NCBI RefSeq assembly: GCF_000282515.1
Contig: NZ_AKJD01000042.1
Coordinates: 62,001 to 126,000, forward strand
Reading direction: 5' to 3'
DNA from: Pseudomonas sp. GM80
GTDB taxonomy: Bacteria; Pseudomonadota; Gammaproteobacteria; Pseudomonadales; Pseudomonadaceae
Length of the DNA: 64,000 nucleotides
Position numbers and translations under genes: made by a program. Positions 8,311 through 15,400 of this stretch are shown here, piece by piece. Every line of letters starts with the position of its first letter. Position 1 is the first letter of the stretch. The notes below the pieces were generated by a model. The model was not told where the DNA came from. It saw only the letters and a list, made by a program, of their open reading frames with translations, and did not search any database.

Positions 8311-8709
8311 TTAACCACACGCTGGAATATTCCAGCCCTCGTAACCTGACACCGTCGGATAGATCGCGTGAGACCCTGCCCACTGCGAGCGTTCATCGGT
8401 GGTGAATTCGTTCTGCCACAGCAGCCATTCCGACGACTTCAACAAGGTGCCGTCTTTGGCATACACCCGGAAAAACGCTTCGCTGGTGAACATCTTCGCA
8501 ATGCTTCCCGCGACGCCAAGCGCCGAATACTGCGGAATGTAGGACTGGATGTAGCAAGTACCGGCGTCGTTCCAGTCCGTGGAGTACACGTGTGCAAGCC
8601 GAGACGCCGCCGTTTTCACGTAACAGGCAGCTGCAACCAAGGCAACGAAAGCCAGGGCAAGCAGCAGCAACGCGCTACGCCCCCACTTCACCCACGAGGA
8701 GGAACTCAC
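8311..8709 (-). CDS. Anchored small protein, second copy of the FYRVYATDG/TSEW family
   Basis: A 132-residue protein with one N-terminal helix (about 12-32) and a domain containing FFRVYAKDGTLLKSSEWLLW and a C-terminal GYEGWNIPACG. It is a paralogue of the gene at 9083-9481, which has the same length of 132 residues. The GTG at 8709 is chosen because it overlaps the stop of the upstream gene (GTGA), has AGGAAG five bases upstream, and gives the same length as the paralogue. The conserved cysteines (CYIQ, PACG) could pair in the periplasm. Function unknown. Confidence 0.78.
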   Translation of the reverse strand: MSSSSWVKWGRSALLLLALAFVALVAAACYVKTAASRLAHVYSTDWNDAGTCYIQSYIPQYSALGVAGSIAKMFTSEAFFRVYAKDGTLLKSSEWLLWQNEFTTDERSQWAGSHAIYPTVSGYEGWNIPACG

Positions 8710-9092
8710 GGCGCTTCCTGCCAACGTCGCGAAATCTGCTGTTCGACCATCCAGCGAACGCTCAAGGCCAACAGACTCATGACACTGGTCAGGGCGCTGT
8801 AAGCCATGGCTCTTACCGGGTTGTCCGGCAGGAAATAAAGCAGGATCACGCTCACCATCAACGCGATCGACACAAGTTTTGCCGAAAGCCCGGGAATAAA
8901 AAAAACAGCCGCATTGACCACAATAAAAAAATAAAACGTCAGCTCAGCCGTGACGCCAATCCCGACACCTCGATCCGTAAAACCACCCATGTGCGCTTTA
9001 TAAAAAACAACAGCAAAATCATGGACGACCACGTACAGCGCACCGACCAGCAGGTAGACCGACAGACCTGCAATGACTTTTCTCAACGGCAT
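8706..9092 (-). CDS. Membrane protein, first paralogue of the GG-[FL]T-x-RGV family
   Basis: A 128-residue inner-membrane protein with about four helices. Signature GGFTDRGVGIG lies near residue 36 and a DNPVRAMAYS segment near residue 91. It is the shortest of three tandem paralogues. Its ATG lies ten bases inside the end of the upstream gene, and its TGA overlaps the next start as GTGA. The pair 9083-9481 plus 8706-9092 therefore looks like a translationally coupled two-gene unit (one anchored domain protein, one polytopic protein). No family name is known to me. Confidence 0.8.
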   Translation of the reverse strand: MPLRKVIAGLSVYLLVGALYVVVHDFAVVFYKAHMGGFTDRGVGIGVTAELTFYFFIVVNAAVFFIPGLSAKLVSIALMVSVILLYFLPDNPVRAMAYSALTSVMSLLALSVRWMVEQQISRRWQEAP

Positions 9093-9481
9093 TCTGGAAT
9101 GATCCAGCTTTCCCAGCCCTCAGAGCCCGGATATAGAATCATCTCGCCGTGAAACTCCGGGGCAACACCTGGATTGCCTTCCCTCATCCACAGATACCAC
9201 TCAGACGTTTTCAACAGTTGTCCATCTGTTGCGTAAACACGGTAGAAAGACCGACTGCTGAACAGCTCGAAAATACTGCCCACCACACCCAGGAATGCGT
9301 AATCAGCTGCGTATCGGGAGATATGGCATTTAGCCGATTCACTGTCATAGATTTTCAGTGGCTTGGCCGTCAGCGAACTGAACACTTTCAACACGATGAA
9401 CGTCAGCAGACACAACGGCACTGCCATCAGGAGAACGCGCGCGGATGTTCTGGTGGAGCGTGCAGCAGGCTTGCCAGACAT
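9083..9481 (-). CDS. Anchored small protein, first copy of the FYRVYATDG/TSEW family
   Basis: A 132-residue protein with one helix (about 16-35) and a domain containing FYRVYATDGQLLKTSEWYLW and the C-terminal motif GWESWIIPEC. The first eight residues, MSGKPAAR, are identical to the start of the PAAR remnant at 8267, although the codons differ at five silent positions. The ribosome site is AAGGAG, eight bases upstream. It begins 11 bases after the tssE stop, so it opens the accessory block. The paralogue is 8311-8709. The C-terminal domain is probably periplasmic. Immunity function is a guess from context. Confidence 0.8.
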   Translation of the reverse strand: MSGKPAARSTRTSARVLLMAVPLCLLTFIVLKVFSSLTAKPLKIYDSESAKCHISRYAADYAFLGVVGSIFELFSSRSFYRVYATDGQLLKTSEWYLWMREGNPGVAPEFHGEMILYPGSEGWESWIIPECR

Positions 9482-9492
9482 CGGGGTTCTCC

Positions 9493-9900
9493 TTAGTTGA
9501 CTTTCACTTGACCGCTGCCATCCAGGCGCGCGGAAAAACTGACCTGACGCTTGAATCCTTCAACTTCCAGCAGGCCTTCAATGCTGAAGGCCAGGCGCAG
9601 TTGGTCGTGATCACGCGGCAGGGAAATGACACGCACGTTGCTCAGGCGCGGCTCGTAGGCTTCGATGAAGCTTTCGATGGCCAGGCGGGCCTGACTCAAG
9701 GAGTCGTGCAGGCTCAGGCGCATGTCATTGAGATCGGGCAACCCGTAGTCGGCCAGCGTTTGCACGCTGCCGGCCCGGGTGCTGAGCATTTTGGCCAGAT
9801 GGGCAGCCACTGACGCCATGGCACAAGCCTCAAGGCTGTTGCCCTTGCGTAGTTGCGCGTCGCCGTTGAGGCGTTCGAACAGGCTGCCGTATCCGTCCAT
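9493..9900 (-). CDS. tssE: Type VI secretion baseplate protein TssE
   Basis: TssE (gp25-like, GPW/gp25 family) is the small baseplate subunit that nucleates the sheath. The 135-residue length is normal. Family segments include TLADYGLPDLNDM near residue 49 and an IEAYEPRLSNVRV stretch near residue 80, which carries the YEPRL motif common to gp25 proteins. The start is nine bases after the tssC stop. No hcp or tagJ gene lies between tssC and tssE, unlike the HSI-1 type order of P. aeruginosa. Confidence 0.96.
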   Translation of the reverse strand: MDGYGSLFERLNGDAQLRKGNSLEACAMASVAAHLAKMLSTRAGSVQTLADYGLPDLNDMRLSLHDSLSQARLAIESFIEAYEPRLSNVRVISLPRDHDQLRLAFSIEGLLEVEGFKRQVSFSARLDGSGQVKVN

Positions 9901-9909
9901 GAGTCGCTC

Positions 9910-11385
9910 TTACTCTTTGTCCAGCTTGCCAACCAGCGACAGGGTGAAATCGGCACCCATGTACTTGAAGTGCGGACGCACGTTCAAGCTCACGCGGTAC
10001 CAGCCTGGCTCGCCTTCAACGTCGCTGACGATGATTTGCGCAGCGCGCAGCGGACGACGGCCACGTACTTCGGCGCTTGGGTTTTCCTGGTCGGCGACGT
10101 ACTGACGGATCCACTTGTTGAGTTCCAGCTCGAGGTCGGTACGTTCTTTCCACGAACCGAGTTGCTCGCGCTGCAGCACTTTCAAGTAGTGAGCCAGGCG
10201 GTTGACGATCATCATGTACGGCAGTTGGGTGCCGAGCTTGTAGTTCAGCTCTGCCGCCTTGCCTTCTGCGCTGATGCCGAAGAACTTCGGCTTCTGCACC
10301 GAGCTGGCGGAGAAGAACGCCGCGTTGTCGGAGCCTTTACGCATGGTCAGGGAGATGAAGCCTTCCTCGGCCAGTTCGTATTCACGACGGTCGGAAACCA
10401 GAACCTCAGTAGGGATCTTGGTTTCGATTTCGCCCATGCTTTCGAAATGGTGCAACGGCAGGTCTTCAACCGCGCCACCGCTCTGCGGGCCGATGATGTT
10501 CGGGCACCAGCGGAATTTGGCGAAGCTGTCGGTCAGCTTGGTGCCGAACGCGTAAGCGGTGTTGCCCCACAGGTAGTGCTCGTGGCTGTTGGCAACGGTT
10601 TCCTTGTACACGAACGATTTGACCGGGTTTTCTTCCGGATCGTACGGGTTACGCAGCAGGAAACGCGGCACGGTCAGGCCAACATAACGGGAGTCTTCCG
10701 AGGTACGGAAGCTCTGCCATTTGGCGAATTGCGGGCCTTCGAAGTGGTCTTTCAGATCTTTCAGATCCGGCAGGCCGGTGAAGCTTTCCAGACCGAAGAA
10801 TTTCGGGCCGGCAGCCGCGATGAACGGTGCGTGGGACATGCACGAAACGCTGGCCACGTACTGCATCAACTTGACGTCTGGCGAGCTCGGCGACATGTAG
10901 TAGTTGGCGATGATCGCGCCTACCGGCTGACCACCGAACTGGCCGTATTCAGCGGTGTAGATGTGCTTGTACAGGCCCGACTGCATGACTTCCGGCGAAT
11001 CTTCGAAATCGTCCAGCAGATCTTCTTTCGAGACGTTGAGGATTTCGATTTTGATGTTTTCGCGGAAGTTGGTGCGGTCGACCAGCAACTGCAGACCACG
11101 CCACGAGGATTCCAGGGCCTGGAAATCCGGGTGGTGCAGGATCTCGTCCATCTGACGGCTGAGCTTGGCATCGATCTCGGCGATCATGCGGTCAACCATG
11201 GCTTTCTTGACCGGCTCACCGTTGTTCTGCGGCTTGAGCAGTTCTTCGATGAACGCCGACACACCGCGCTTGGCGATGTCGTAGGCTTCGTCGTCCGGAG
11301 TCAGACGGGTTTCGGCGATGATGCTGTCGAGAATGCTGTACTCGCCGCTGGCGGCGCTCTTCTCTTGTGCTGCGCTAGTGCTCAT
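9910..11385 (-). CDS. tssC: Type VI secretion sheath large subunit TssC
   Basis: TssC (VipB/ImpC family), 491 residues, forms the contractile sheath with TssB around the Hcp tube in the cytoplasm. Recognisable family parts are the MDEILHHPDFQALESSWRGL segment near residue 80, NYYMSPSSPDVKLMQYVA near 160, FRLLRNPYDP-like FLLRNPYDPEENPV near 240 and GWYRVSLNVRPHFKYMGADF at the end. A good ribosome site (AAGGAAG) precedes ATG 11385, 25 bases after tssB. Confidence 0.98.
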   Translation of the reverse strand: MSTSAAQEKSAASGEYSILDSIIAETRLTPDDEAYDIAKRGVSAFIEELLKPQNNGEPVKKAMVDRMIAEIDAKLSRQMDEILHHPDFQALESSWRGLQLLVDRTNFRENIKIEILNVSKEDLLDDFEDSPEVMQSGLYKHIYTAEYGQFGGQPVGAIIANYYMSPSSPDVKLMQYVASVSCMSHAPFIAAAGPKFFGLESFTGLPDLKDLKDHFEGPQFAKWQSFRTSEDSRYVGLTVPRFLLRNPYDPEENPVKSFVYKETVANSHEHYLWGNTAYAFGTKLTDSFAKFRWCPNIIGPQSGGAVEDLPLHHFESMGEIETKIPTEVLVSDRREYELAEEGFISLTMRKGSDNAAFFSASSVQKPKFFGISAEGKAAELNYKLGTQLPYMMIVNRLAHYLKVLQREQLGSWKERTDLELELNKWIRQYVADQENPSAEVRGRRPLRAAQIIVSDVEGEPGWYRVSLNVRPHFKYMGADFTLSLVGKLDKE

Positions 11386-11410
11386 TGTGTTGGCTTCCTT
11401 GGCTGGAGTC

Positions 11411-11914
11411 TCAGGCGTCCGGGGCTGCGGCGTTCAGGCCCAGCTCACCGAGTACGCGACCGCGGGATTCGTCGTCGGCGAGCACGCCTTCGATCGCTTT
11501 ACGGAACGCAGGTGCGTTACCCAGCGGGCCTTTGAGGGCCACCAGCGCATCGCGCAGTTCCATCAGTTTTTTCAGCTCAGGCACTTGCTCGACCAGGCTG
11601 GCCGGGTTGAAGTCCTTCATCGAATTGACGCGCAGTTGCACAGCCAGCTCGTCGGCCTCGCCATCTTCCTGCAGACGGTTCGGCACGCTCAGCGTCAGAC
11701 CCAGTTCTTGCTTGGCCAACACTTCGTCGAAGGTCATCTTGTCGATGCTGATCGGCTTGCGATCTTCGATTTTGCGATCGTCCTTGCGGTGGGTGTAGTC
11801 ACCGATTGCCAGCAGCTTCAGCGGCAGTTCAATCTCTTCCTGAGCACCGCCGGTGGCGGGTTTGAAGGTGACGTTGATGCGTTCCTTGGGGGCTACCGAG
11901 CCTTCTTTGGCCAT
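11411..11914 (-). CDS. tssB: Type VI secretion sheath small subunit TssB
   Basis: TssB (VipA/ImpB family), 167 residues, is the partner of TssC in the contractile sheath. The start is MAKEGSVAPKERINV at 11914, preceded by GGAGAAAA. An in-frame upstream extension to 11980 would overlap tssA and lacks similarity to the family. Family segments are ELPLKLLAIGDYT near residue 28 and a C-terminal FRKAIEGVLADDESR stretch. The gene follows tssA with a 32 base gap. Confidence 0.97.
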   Translation of the reverse strand: MAKEGSVAPKERINVTFKPATGGAQEEIELPLKLLAIGDYTHRKDDRKIEDRKPISIDKMTFDEVLAKQELGLTLSVPNRLQEDGEADELAVQLRVNSMKDFNPASLVEQVPELKKLMELRDALVALKGPLGNAPAFRKAIEGVLADDESRGRVLGELGLNAAAPDA

Positions 11915-11946
11915 GGCTTTTCTCCTTGCGGTTGTGGCCCTGGGGC

Positions 11947-13509
11947 CTATTCGAGTACCACTTCGAGATCGAGGTGGCACAGCCTGCGATAAATCTCTTC
12001 CTTGCGTTCACGTACGGCATGGTTCTGCGGCAACAACTCGCAGCAACTGTGCAGCAGGTGCAGCACTTCCAATGCAAGATCGGGCTCCCAGGCATGCAGG
12101 CCTGAGTCCAGTAATGTCTGATCGAGGGTTTCCAGTTGGTTCTTGGCCAGTTCGTATTTCTTGGCCATGAAGCACAGGCGCGCGAGGGCGAACTGCCAGA
12201 AGAAGCGTTCGCGGCCGCCATGGGCCGACTGCAAGCCTTGCTTGAGCGTCTGCACGGCAGGCTTCAGGCCTTCCTTGCGAAGCAGCGGCAGAACTTCTTC
12301 GAGGGCCTTTTCCCAGGCCGGCTGGGTTTCGACGTTTTCGCTTTCGACCTTGCGCGGCGCGCTGGCGCTTTGCAGGTGCGGCATGACGTTGGCGGCGATC
12401 CACGCCCGGGTGGACGGATCGGCAAACGGCGCGCCGTCATGGAAGCGCAACTCGACAATGCCGGGCAGGCGCTGAATCAAAAGCGCGAAGTGGATTTCCA
12501 CTTCGCGCATGGCCAGCTCGGCGTTGAGGTTCTGGAGACATTCCCAGACCATCCTCTGGCCATCGAACCAGAACGGCGCCTTCGCCAGGCTCGCCTCCAG
12601 TTCCACCAGCAGGTCGGCGTATTTGCCCTGATCGAAACGGTCCTGGTAGAGCTTGAGCTTTTCCAGCGGCAGGCCGCGCAACACGGTGATTTGCTCGGCG
12701 TTGCGCTCAGGCACGGCGTCGATGGTCATCCACAGCAGCGTGCGGTTCAGGCGCAGGGCGCGCAGGTCGGTGGCTTTCTGTTTGAGCCACCAGGCGCACA
12801 GCGGACGGGCGCTGTCCTGCTGGGCGCGCAGGGCTTTGTGCGCCTCGCGCTCGTTGTCGATCGGTGCGCCGGGCGCGAGCAACTGGCTGGCGGCCTGCTT
12901 GACCTGCGCCACCGCAGCGCCCACGACGCCGGGGGCCGGCTGGTTGTCGGCCGCGCGCTGGATCATGGTTTTCAGGCGACGGGAGATCGGCAGCAGCAGC
13001 GGCGAATCATCGCCCAAGTGCTCGGCACACGCGGCTTCGAGGCCGGACAGGTGCTCGGAGAGCTGCCGGAACATCGGCAACTGCTCTTTGATCGCGATGT
13101 TTTCAGTGATGACCTGCTCGAGACGCGGCACCAGCCAGCCAATGGCGGCGGCACGGGTGCGGGCTTTGAGCGGATGAACGTCGGCCCAGTTGTTTTCCGA
13201 CAGATGGTGCAGCAGACCGAGACCGGCCAGCAGCCCGGGGAAGGATTCGCGCTGGTACAGCGACCACGTCAGCCAGGCGCCGACACGCAGATCCTTGGAT
13301 TGGGTACGCAGCAGGTTTTCGCTGTTTTCGCGGATTTTCAGCCAGTCGATCTGCCCGCTTTCGTGCATCGACGAGGCTTTGGCCAGCTCACTTTCCAGGG
13401 CCTCGAATTCGCTCGAAAAGCGTACGTCTTCGCCCGCAAAATTCTCTTTGGAAACAGAGACTTTGGCGAGTTCGAGGTAATGGGCGGAAAGTTTGCTTGA
13501 GTAGGACAT
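11947..13509 (-). CDS. tssA: Type VI secretion assembly protein TssA (long form)
   Basis: A 520-residue protein with an ImpA N-terminal domain (about 10-140, including WLKIRENSENLLRTQSKDLR). A long helical middle and C-terminal part follow (SVYQRES-like LTWSLYQRESFPGLLAGLGL, then repeats of Leu-rich helices). TssA proteins sit on the baseplate and at the distal end of the growing sheath. The length matches the long HSI-2/HSI-3 type rather than the short HSI-1 type. It is the first gene of the operon; a 670-base non-coding region follows upstream. The ribosome site is AAAGG, eight bases before the ATG. Confidence 0.95.
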   Translation of the reverse strand: MSYSSKLSAHYLELAKVSVSKENFAGEDVRFSSEFEALESELAKASSMHESGQIDWLKIRENSENLLRTQSKDLRVGAWLTWSLYQRESFPGLLAGLGLLHHLSENNWADVHPLKARTRAAAIGWLVPRLEQVITENIAIKEQLPMFRQLSEHLSGLEAACAEHLGDDSPLLLPISRRLKTMIQRAADNQPAPGVVGAAVAQVKQAASQLLAPGAPIDNEREAHKALRAQQDSARPLCAWWLKQKATDLRALRLNRTLLWMTIDAVPERNAEQITVLRGLPLEKLKLYQDRFDQGKYADLLVELEASLAKAPFWFDGQRMVWECLQNLNAELAMREVEIHFALLIQRLPGIVELRFHDGAPFADPSTRAWIAANVMPHLQSASAPRKVESENVETQPAWEKALEEVLPLLRKEGLKPAVQTLKQGLQSAHGGRERFFWQFALARLCFMAKKYELAKNQLETLDQTLLDSGLHAWEPDLALEVLHLLHSCCELLPQNHAVRERKEEIYRRLCHLDLEVVLE

Positions 13510-14181
13510 CCATGGCCTTTAATTGGATTACAGTCGTGCGCCTATTGGAGTTTCAGCGGCGCGGGACAGTATCGAAGAGCAGTGACGCGACTCATCCAAT
13601 TGAGTGTGTGCTCTATCAAGTGCGCGCATCGTAATCACTATGATGGCCACTAGCAAGCATCTGGTTAAACAACAAGACGAAGTGTTCATTGCTGCTTGTA
13701 GGAGATCGCCCTATATGTGACAGGGGAATCCCTGATATCGATTTATATTTGCCCTGATCGCTACGCTCGGCCGTAACCATTGAGCTAGAGCGGCCCAATG
13801 AGGGAGGTCGGGGCACTTCGAACATCCGTACCAAAACATGTGTGAAAGCATGCCTGCACTTGCGGGAAATAGAAGTAGGAATTTTCCTAGAAATGCTGGT
13901 CATCTATCAACCCGTTGCCGGTGACAACAGGCAAAAGCAAAAGTGCCATCAATTTGATAGCATTTTTGTATTTCGCTAAACTTTTGTTTCCACCCGGTAA
14001 TAAACGGCGAACTGTTGCGATTATCCGTAAAACTTCTTTGAAAGTTTTCTCTGACAGCTGTCGGGGAATGTTCTTACTTCAATTTGTTTCCACGCCAATA
14101 GCGTCGCCGTCAGGGAAAGTCATTATATTGTCACCCGCCATCATCAACTGATGGCACTCATCATTGATATGGACATTGCAC
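13510..14181 (+). other. Long low-GC intergenic region, divergent promoters for tssA and lipid cassette
   Basis: This 670-base stretch is clearly richer in A and T than its surroundings and holds no convincing gene. Two open frames of about 80-95 codons occur (minus 13616-13903, plus 13915-14151), but neither has a ribosome site or protein-like composition. A short inverted repeat CAGGG-AAT-CCCTG lies near 13721-13734. The region must contain the tssA promoter (minus) and that of the gene at 14182 (plus). I found no sigma-54 -24/-12 element with correct spacing. Confidence 0.5.
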
Positions 14182-14814
14182 ATGGACGACAACAGAAGGC
14201 CCATCAAGACGCGGTCGGCGGGCTGGGCGAAGTACATCACTCAACGATTGGTCAACAGCGACATCTCCCCCAACCAGATCTCCGTGGTCAGCATCGTTTT
14301 TGCCTTGTTCGGCGCCATAGCGCTCAACATCGACAATGGCGCGGCGGGTGCGATCTGTTGCGCGGTGGCGATTCAATTGCGCCTGTTGTGCAATCTGTTC
14401 GACGGCATGGTGGCCATTGAAGGTGGCAAGCAATCCGCCATCGGCAGTCTCTACAACGAGTTCCCGGATCGGCTCGCGGACAGCCTGCTGATCGTCGGGC
14501 TCGGTTACGCCATCGGCCAGTCCGATCTCGGCTGGTTTGCCGCGCTGGCCGCTGCGCTGACCGCTTATGTCCGGGTGTTCGGCGGTTCGCTGGGGCTGGC
14601 GCAGAGTTTCATCGGGCCGATGGCCAAACAGCATCGAATGGCAGTGATGACCCTGAGTTTGCTGTTGAACGCCGTCGAAGCCAGCCTTTATGCCACGCAT
14701 TACATCCTGCTGATCGCGCTGATCATTATCGCCATCGGTTCCGTCGCCACGTGCGTTACGCGCACGCTGGCCATCGCCAGGCAATTGAAGGGGAATCACC
14801 ATGTGGATCAGTAA
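14182..14814 (+). CDS. CDP-alcohol phosphatidyltransferase-like membrane protein with altered motif
   Basis: A 210-residue polytopic protein of the CDP-alcohol phosphatidyltransferase superfamily, whose members join a CDP-linked lipid to an alcohol. The family motif D-x2-DG-x2-AR-x8-G-x3-D-x3-D can be aligned here as NLFDG-MV-AI-x8-G-SLY-N-EFP-D near residues 77-102. The first and third aspartates are Asn and the Arg is Ile; the second and last aspartates remain. The start MDDNRRP at 14182 fits better than an ATG six codons earlier. It overlaps the next gene by 14 bases and opens a three-gene lipid cassette. The true substrate and even activity are uncertain. Confidence 0.8.
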   Translation: MDDNRRPIKTRSAGWAKYITQRLVNSDISPNQISVVSIVFALFGAIALNIDNGAAGAICCAVAIQLRLLCNLFDGMVAIEGGKQSAIGSLYNEFPDRLADSLLIVGLGYAIGQSDLGWFAALAAALTAYVRVFGGSLGLAQSFIGPMAKQHRMAVMTLSLLLNAVEASLYATHYILLIALIIIAIGSVATCVTRTLAIARQLKGNHHVDQ

Positions 14815-15400
14815 TGCGCTGATTTCGCTGCTGCGCTTCTTGATCGGCGTGACCGCGCGCTGGGAGAGTCCACCGGATCTGTCGCGCCAGCGCATCTACT
14901 TCGCCAACCACACCAGCCATATGGACACGCTGGCGATCATTGCCGCATTGCCACCGGAGGCGCGAATCGACGTAAAACCGGTGGCCGCCGCCGATTACTG
15001 GGGCAAGAACCGCTTTCTCCGGTACATCTCGCAAAAAGGCCTGAATGCCGTGTTGATCGAGCGTAACCCGGCCCCGGGCGTCAACGTGCTGGAACCGATT
15101 TTCGACGTGGTCCGCGCGGGCCATTCGATCATTATTTTCCCCGAGGGCACCCGCTCTACCCAAGCGCTGCCCGCTGAATTCAAATCCGGCCTGTTTCGTT
15201 TGGCCGAGTCATTCCCTGACGTCGATCTGGTGCCGATCTACCTGGAAAACCTGCACCGCTCGATGCCTAAAGGCAAACACGTACCGCTGCCGATCATTTG
15301 TACGATCCGCATCGGCGACCCGCTGCCAAGAATTGCCGGAGAAGAAAAACAAGTGTTTCTGGAACGGGCGCGTGACGCCATCGTGAGGTTGTCTAAATGA
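14801..15400 (+). CDS. PlsC-type 1-acylglycerol-phosphate acyltransferase
   Basis: A 199-residue acyltransferase of the PlsC/LPLAT family. Motif I NHTSHMD (the HX4D catalytic pair) lies near residue 36-42 and motif III FPEGTRS near residue 113. An N-terminal hydrophobic helix places it on the inner membrane. It would acylate lysophosphatidic acid or a related lysolipid. The gene is flanked by CDP-alcohol transferase and cytidylyltransferase homologues with overlapping ends (14 and 4 bases), so the three enzymes are probably made together. It is a second-copy type of protein; the housekeeping plsC is usually elsewhere. Confidence 0.93.
   Translation: MWISNALISLLRFLIGVTARWESPPDLSRQRIYFANHTSHMDTLAIIAALPPEARIDVKPVAAADYWGKNRFLRYISQKGLNAVLIERNPAPGVNVLEPIFDVVRAGHSIIIFPEGTRSTQALPAEFKSGLFRLAESFPDVDLVPIYLENLHRSMPKGKHVPLPIICTIRIGDPLPRIAGEEKQVFLERARDAIVRLSK

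Noticed and set aside
13929..13952. Possible sigma-54 promoter for tssA on the minus strand (TGGCAC ... TTGC).
   Set aside because: The distance from GG to GC is wrong (9 or 15 instead of 12 positions), so it does not fit a -24/-12 element.
13616..14151. Two small open frames in the spacer upstream of tssA.
   Set aside because: No ribosome sites, no plausible composition and no relation to known proteins; treated as non-coding.
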